Assembly (NCBI RefSeq): GCF_020382885.2
Contig: NC_058511.1
Location: 19,954,504 to 20,018,503 of the forward strand
DNA: 64,000 nucleotides
Source: Scatophagus argus
Taxonomy: Eukaryota > Chordata > Actinopteri > Scatophagidae
Reading direction: 5' to 3'
Position 1 is the first letter of the stretch, and each line of letters opens with the position of its first letter. A program made the position numbers and the translations under genes. Positions 61,660 to 64,000 of the stretch are shown piece by piece. Below the pieces are notes generated by a model, which worked only from the letters and a program-made list of their open reading frames with translations, searched no databases and had not been told where the DNA came from.

Positions 61660-62024
61660 GGGCGGCACAGCGGTGCAGTGGTTAGCGCTGTCGCCTCATA
61701 GCAAGAGGGTTCCAGGTTCGAATCCCGGTCTGGGCCCTTCTATGAGGAGTTTGCATGTTCTCCCTGTGCCTGCGTGGGTTTTCTCCGGGTACTCCGGCTT
61801 CCTCCCACAATACCAAAAACATGCACATTAGGTTAATTGGCTACTCTAAATTGCACCTAGGTGTGAGTGTGAGAGTGTGTGGTTGTCTGTCTTTGTGTGT
61901 TGGCCCTGCGATTGACTGGCGACCAGTCCAGGGTGTACCCTGCCTCTCGCCCGTAGTCAGCTGGGATAGGCTCCAGCTCCCCCGCGACCCTGACGGATAA
62001 GCGGTATAGAAAATGGATGGATGG
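61660..62024 (+). mobile_element. Full-length tRNA-derived SINE with target-site duplication
   Basis: About 365 bases with an A-box-like CGGTGCAGTGG, B box GGTTCGAATCC, body and (ATGG)n tail. It is flanked by the direct repeat ATGTTCTGTATAT at 61647-61659 and 62025-62037 (the first bases are ambiguous with the tail). This is the reference copy used to interpret 23947, 33399, 54667 and 63271. Confidence 0.9.
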
Positions 62025-63270
62025 ATGTTCTGTATATCTGTACAGACAAAGTGCATACAACTACAGAAATTCTGCTCCCAACTAGGTCCAAAGTTGCAAT
62101 ATTACATATATACATATTATACTTACATTATATTTTCCTTAAAACTTACTAAAATGTAAAGAATTTGTATCATAAAGCTGTAAAAAATCTTAATTTCTAC
62201 ATCAGAGGCCTCGTAAAACAATATCTGAGAGGTCAAAAATTTTTTTGCTAATTTTTTTCTATATTTGGGTCTTACAGGGATAAGGAGATCATATCACTGA
62301 AATATTTTTACATTTAAGTAAATAATGATAATACTGAATTTGTTTGCATTTTTTTGCTGTGCTGTGTGCCAGCCTTGCTGCAACTTTGTCCCATTGGCCA
62401 ATGGCAAAAAATCTTCTGCAGCCCAAAAAGCATTTTCCCCATAGACCACTTTTATAAAGAGATGTCTGTAAAAAAAATGAGAAGACACCCTGAGATGCAA
62501 AAAAATAATTACTTTGTCAATTCTTTTTTTTCTTTTAACCATGAAGGTTTTATGTTTTTATAATGTTCTTAAAGCATAGGCAGGTGATTGTTATCTGGAT
62601 GATATCATCTCAGTATAAAATCTATAGGGTGAGCCAGTGACTTCAAGGAAAAAGACAGTAATAGACAGGTGCAGTGGGTTGCCCATCACATAATAAATCA
62701 GGTAGACAGAACACATTTTTGCCATATGAATGAACTAGGTGAGCAAGTTCTCATGAATGAATGATCTTGAAGTCACGAATTCGGTTTACCTAACAGCCCT
62801 GGGTCCTTTAAAACTTACTCATGTTCAGCTACAAGTGGAGCATATGGAGCATCATCCTGCATGGGGTGGGCCATGAAAACCACATCCATATTATCAAAGG
62901 CTACCTCCCTTAGCAAGTCTATTTTACCGCCACCATCTTCCTCAGCTGGAGTCCCTAGCTGTCACCTGTGGAGATGATTACTGTTATTATTGTTAGCAAT
63001 TATTGTTTATTGAACACAGCCATCATGCAATGAATCAGGTAAGTTGTCACATTGTGTCTTTTCTGTGTAGCAAAGTATGAAATTTATTAAAATCATGTAA
63101 CTAAATAGGTGTTGATTGTTGTCTTGTCATATATAGCTTTTGTCTAATCAAAAGTCAGTCAAGACTCAAAGCCTCAACTTTCGTGTTTCAAAGCAACCCA
63201 ACATGTGCTTAGGAAAATTTAAAAAGTGTTAGTAATTAATTGCTTATTTATTAGGGTTATAATTATATGC

Positions 63271-63407
63271 GGGCGGCACGGTGGTGCAGTGGTTAGCACT
63301 GTCGCCTCATAGCAAGAGGGTTCCAGGTTGGAATCCCGGTCTGGGCCCTTCTATGTGGAGTTTGCATGTTCTCCCTGTGCCTGTGTGGGTTTTCTCCGGG
63401 TACTCCG
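63271..63407 (+). mobile_element. tRNA-derived SINE, 3'-truncated
   Basis: Keeps the 5' end, A box TGGTGCAGTGG and B box region (GGTTGGAATCC, one base changed), then stops after TACTCCG. Loss of the 3' end is unusual for insertion, which starts at the 3' end, so a later deletion is likely. Confidence 0.85.
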
Positions 63408-63429
63408 AACATTTTTGATCCCCTTTCAA

Positions 63430-63545
63430 GAATTTGAAATTCAGTCAGACCCAAACAGAGTGAAGCTGCTTTAAGCTACCATGCAGCACACAAATGGAAC
63501 CAACTTCCTGATTCCTTTCTTTCGAAGCTAAATAAAAACTCTTCA
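63430..63545 (+). repeat. Possible LINE RT C-terminal remnant
   Basis: A short frame reads SEAALSYHAAHKWNQLPDSF, reminiscent of the WNxLP segment near the end of fish L2-like reverse transcriptases. Only about 40 codons; may be chance. Confidence 0.3.
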
Positions 63546-63816
63546 CCTGTTATTTGCAACTTATTACTGCACAGCAATTGTCTTTTCAATTTAATTTTAT
63601 TTAATCAAATCTAATTTAAAAAGAGCTTATTCATTAATAACTACTTAATTATTTCTCTTGAATCTTAACTGTTTTAATTGATTTGCCTCTACATTTGAAA
63701 TTCACTGCATTTGCTACGCTTTGCCTAAAATGTAGCAAAGTACTGTTGAACCCTGCACATTGTTTTTTGACAACAGGAACAAGTGTGCAGACAGTGTGCA
63801 GGGAGCATCAGCAGTG

Positions 63817-64000
63817 TTAAGCAGACTGCTCTGTGCTCTTTCTCTGCGTCCTCTCCTCCTTCAGTTTGGCCTCAGTGAACTCCTGCTTCACCCTCTGCAG
63901 CAGCTCCGGATGCAGCAGCACATCCAGGGCCGTCATGGCCAGAGCCTTCGCCGCCCTCAGGGTGAAGAACTGAGCTCTGTCTTCACCTGCATCAACGACA
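63817..64000 (-). CDS. pm20d2: pm20d2 C-terminus (peptidase M20 domain-containing 2), partial
   Basis: The minus strand reads [20 protein letters not shown], then [20 protein letters not shown] and [20 protein letters not shown], and stops (TAA, complement of 63817-63819). The [17 protein letters not shown] block matches the end of PM20D2 as I remember it. PM20D2 is a cytosolic M20-family metallo-dipeptidase that hydrolyses beta-alanyl-lysine-type dipeptides, a metabolite-repair role linked to carnosine synthesis. The metal-binding residues lie outside the window. It is convergent with gabrr1, as I recall for human chromosome 6q15, which supports both identifications. Confidence 0.8.
   Translation of the reverse strand, partial: VVDAGEDRAQFFTLRAAKALAMTALDVLLHPELLQRVKQEFTEAKLKEERTQRKSTEQSA

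Overview
This is vertebrate nuclear DNA, almost certainly from a ray-finned (percomorph-like) teleost. Evidence: split genes with GT-AG introns, AT-rich non-coding DNA, and many fish-type repeats (L2-like and RTE-like LINEs, tRNA-derived SINEs, Tc1 elements, a solo LTR). There are no operons, CRISPR arrays or prokaryotic signals.

Three host genes are supported. (1) The first coding exon of ube2j1 (ER-associated ubiquitin-conjugating enzyme) lies on the minus strand at 12520-12550, with a CRE/ETS-bearing upstream region; its other exons are not visible here. (2) A complete ten-exon gabrr1 (GABA-A receptor rho1 subunit) lies on the plus strand from 39760 to 56517, and all splice phases join into a 471-residue Cys-loop chloride-channel subunit. 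(3) The C-terminal end of pm20d2 lies on the minus strand from 63817 to the window edge. The tail-to-tail gabrr1/pm20d2 arrangement is the same as I remember for human 6q15. A gabrr2 neighbour is not seen, and ube2j1 points away from gabrr1.

Layout. 1-12.5 kb: presumed ube2j1 intron 1, with decayed LINEs and a non-autonomous Tc1 element. 12.5-29 kb: intergenic, with LINE/SINE fragments and a decayed beta-tubulin fragment that was itself hit by repeats. 29-38.6 kb: dense nested mobile DNA. Here an RTE-like LINE sits inside a decayed G2E3-like fish multicopy gene, a nearly intact L2-like LINE sits inside a SINE that still has its target-site duplication, and a zinc-finger-type pseudogene follows. 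39.7-56.5 kb: gabrr1, whose introns carry Tc1 remnants, SINEs, LINE tails and a solo LTR. 56.5-64 kb: gabrr1 3' region, a 5'-truncated LINE with a long open reverse transcriptase, a second truncated LINE on the minus strand, two SINE copies and the end of pm20d2.

I see no convincing new multi-gene system. The most noteworthy structures are: perfect short-spacer inverted duplications, two of which sit exactly at 5' truncation points of LINE copies; the nested insertions; and an inverted pair of LINE 3' ends that brackets gabrr1.
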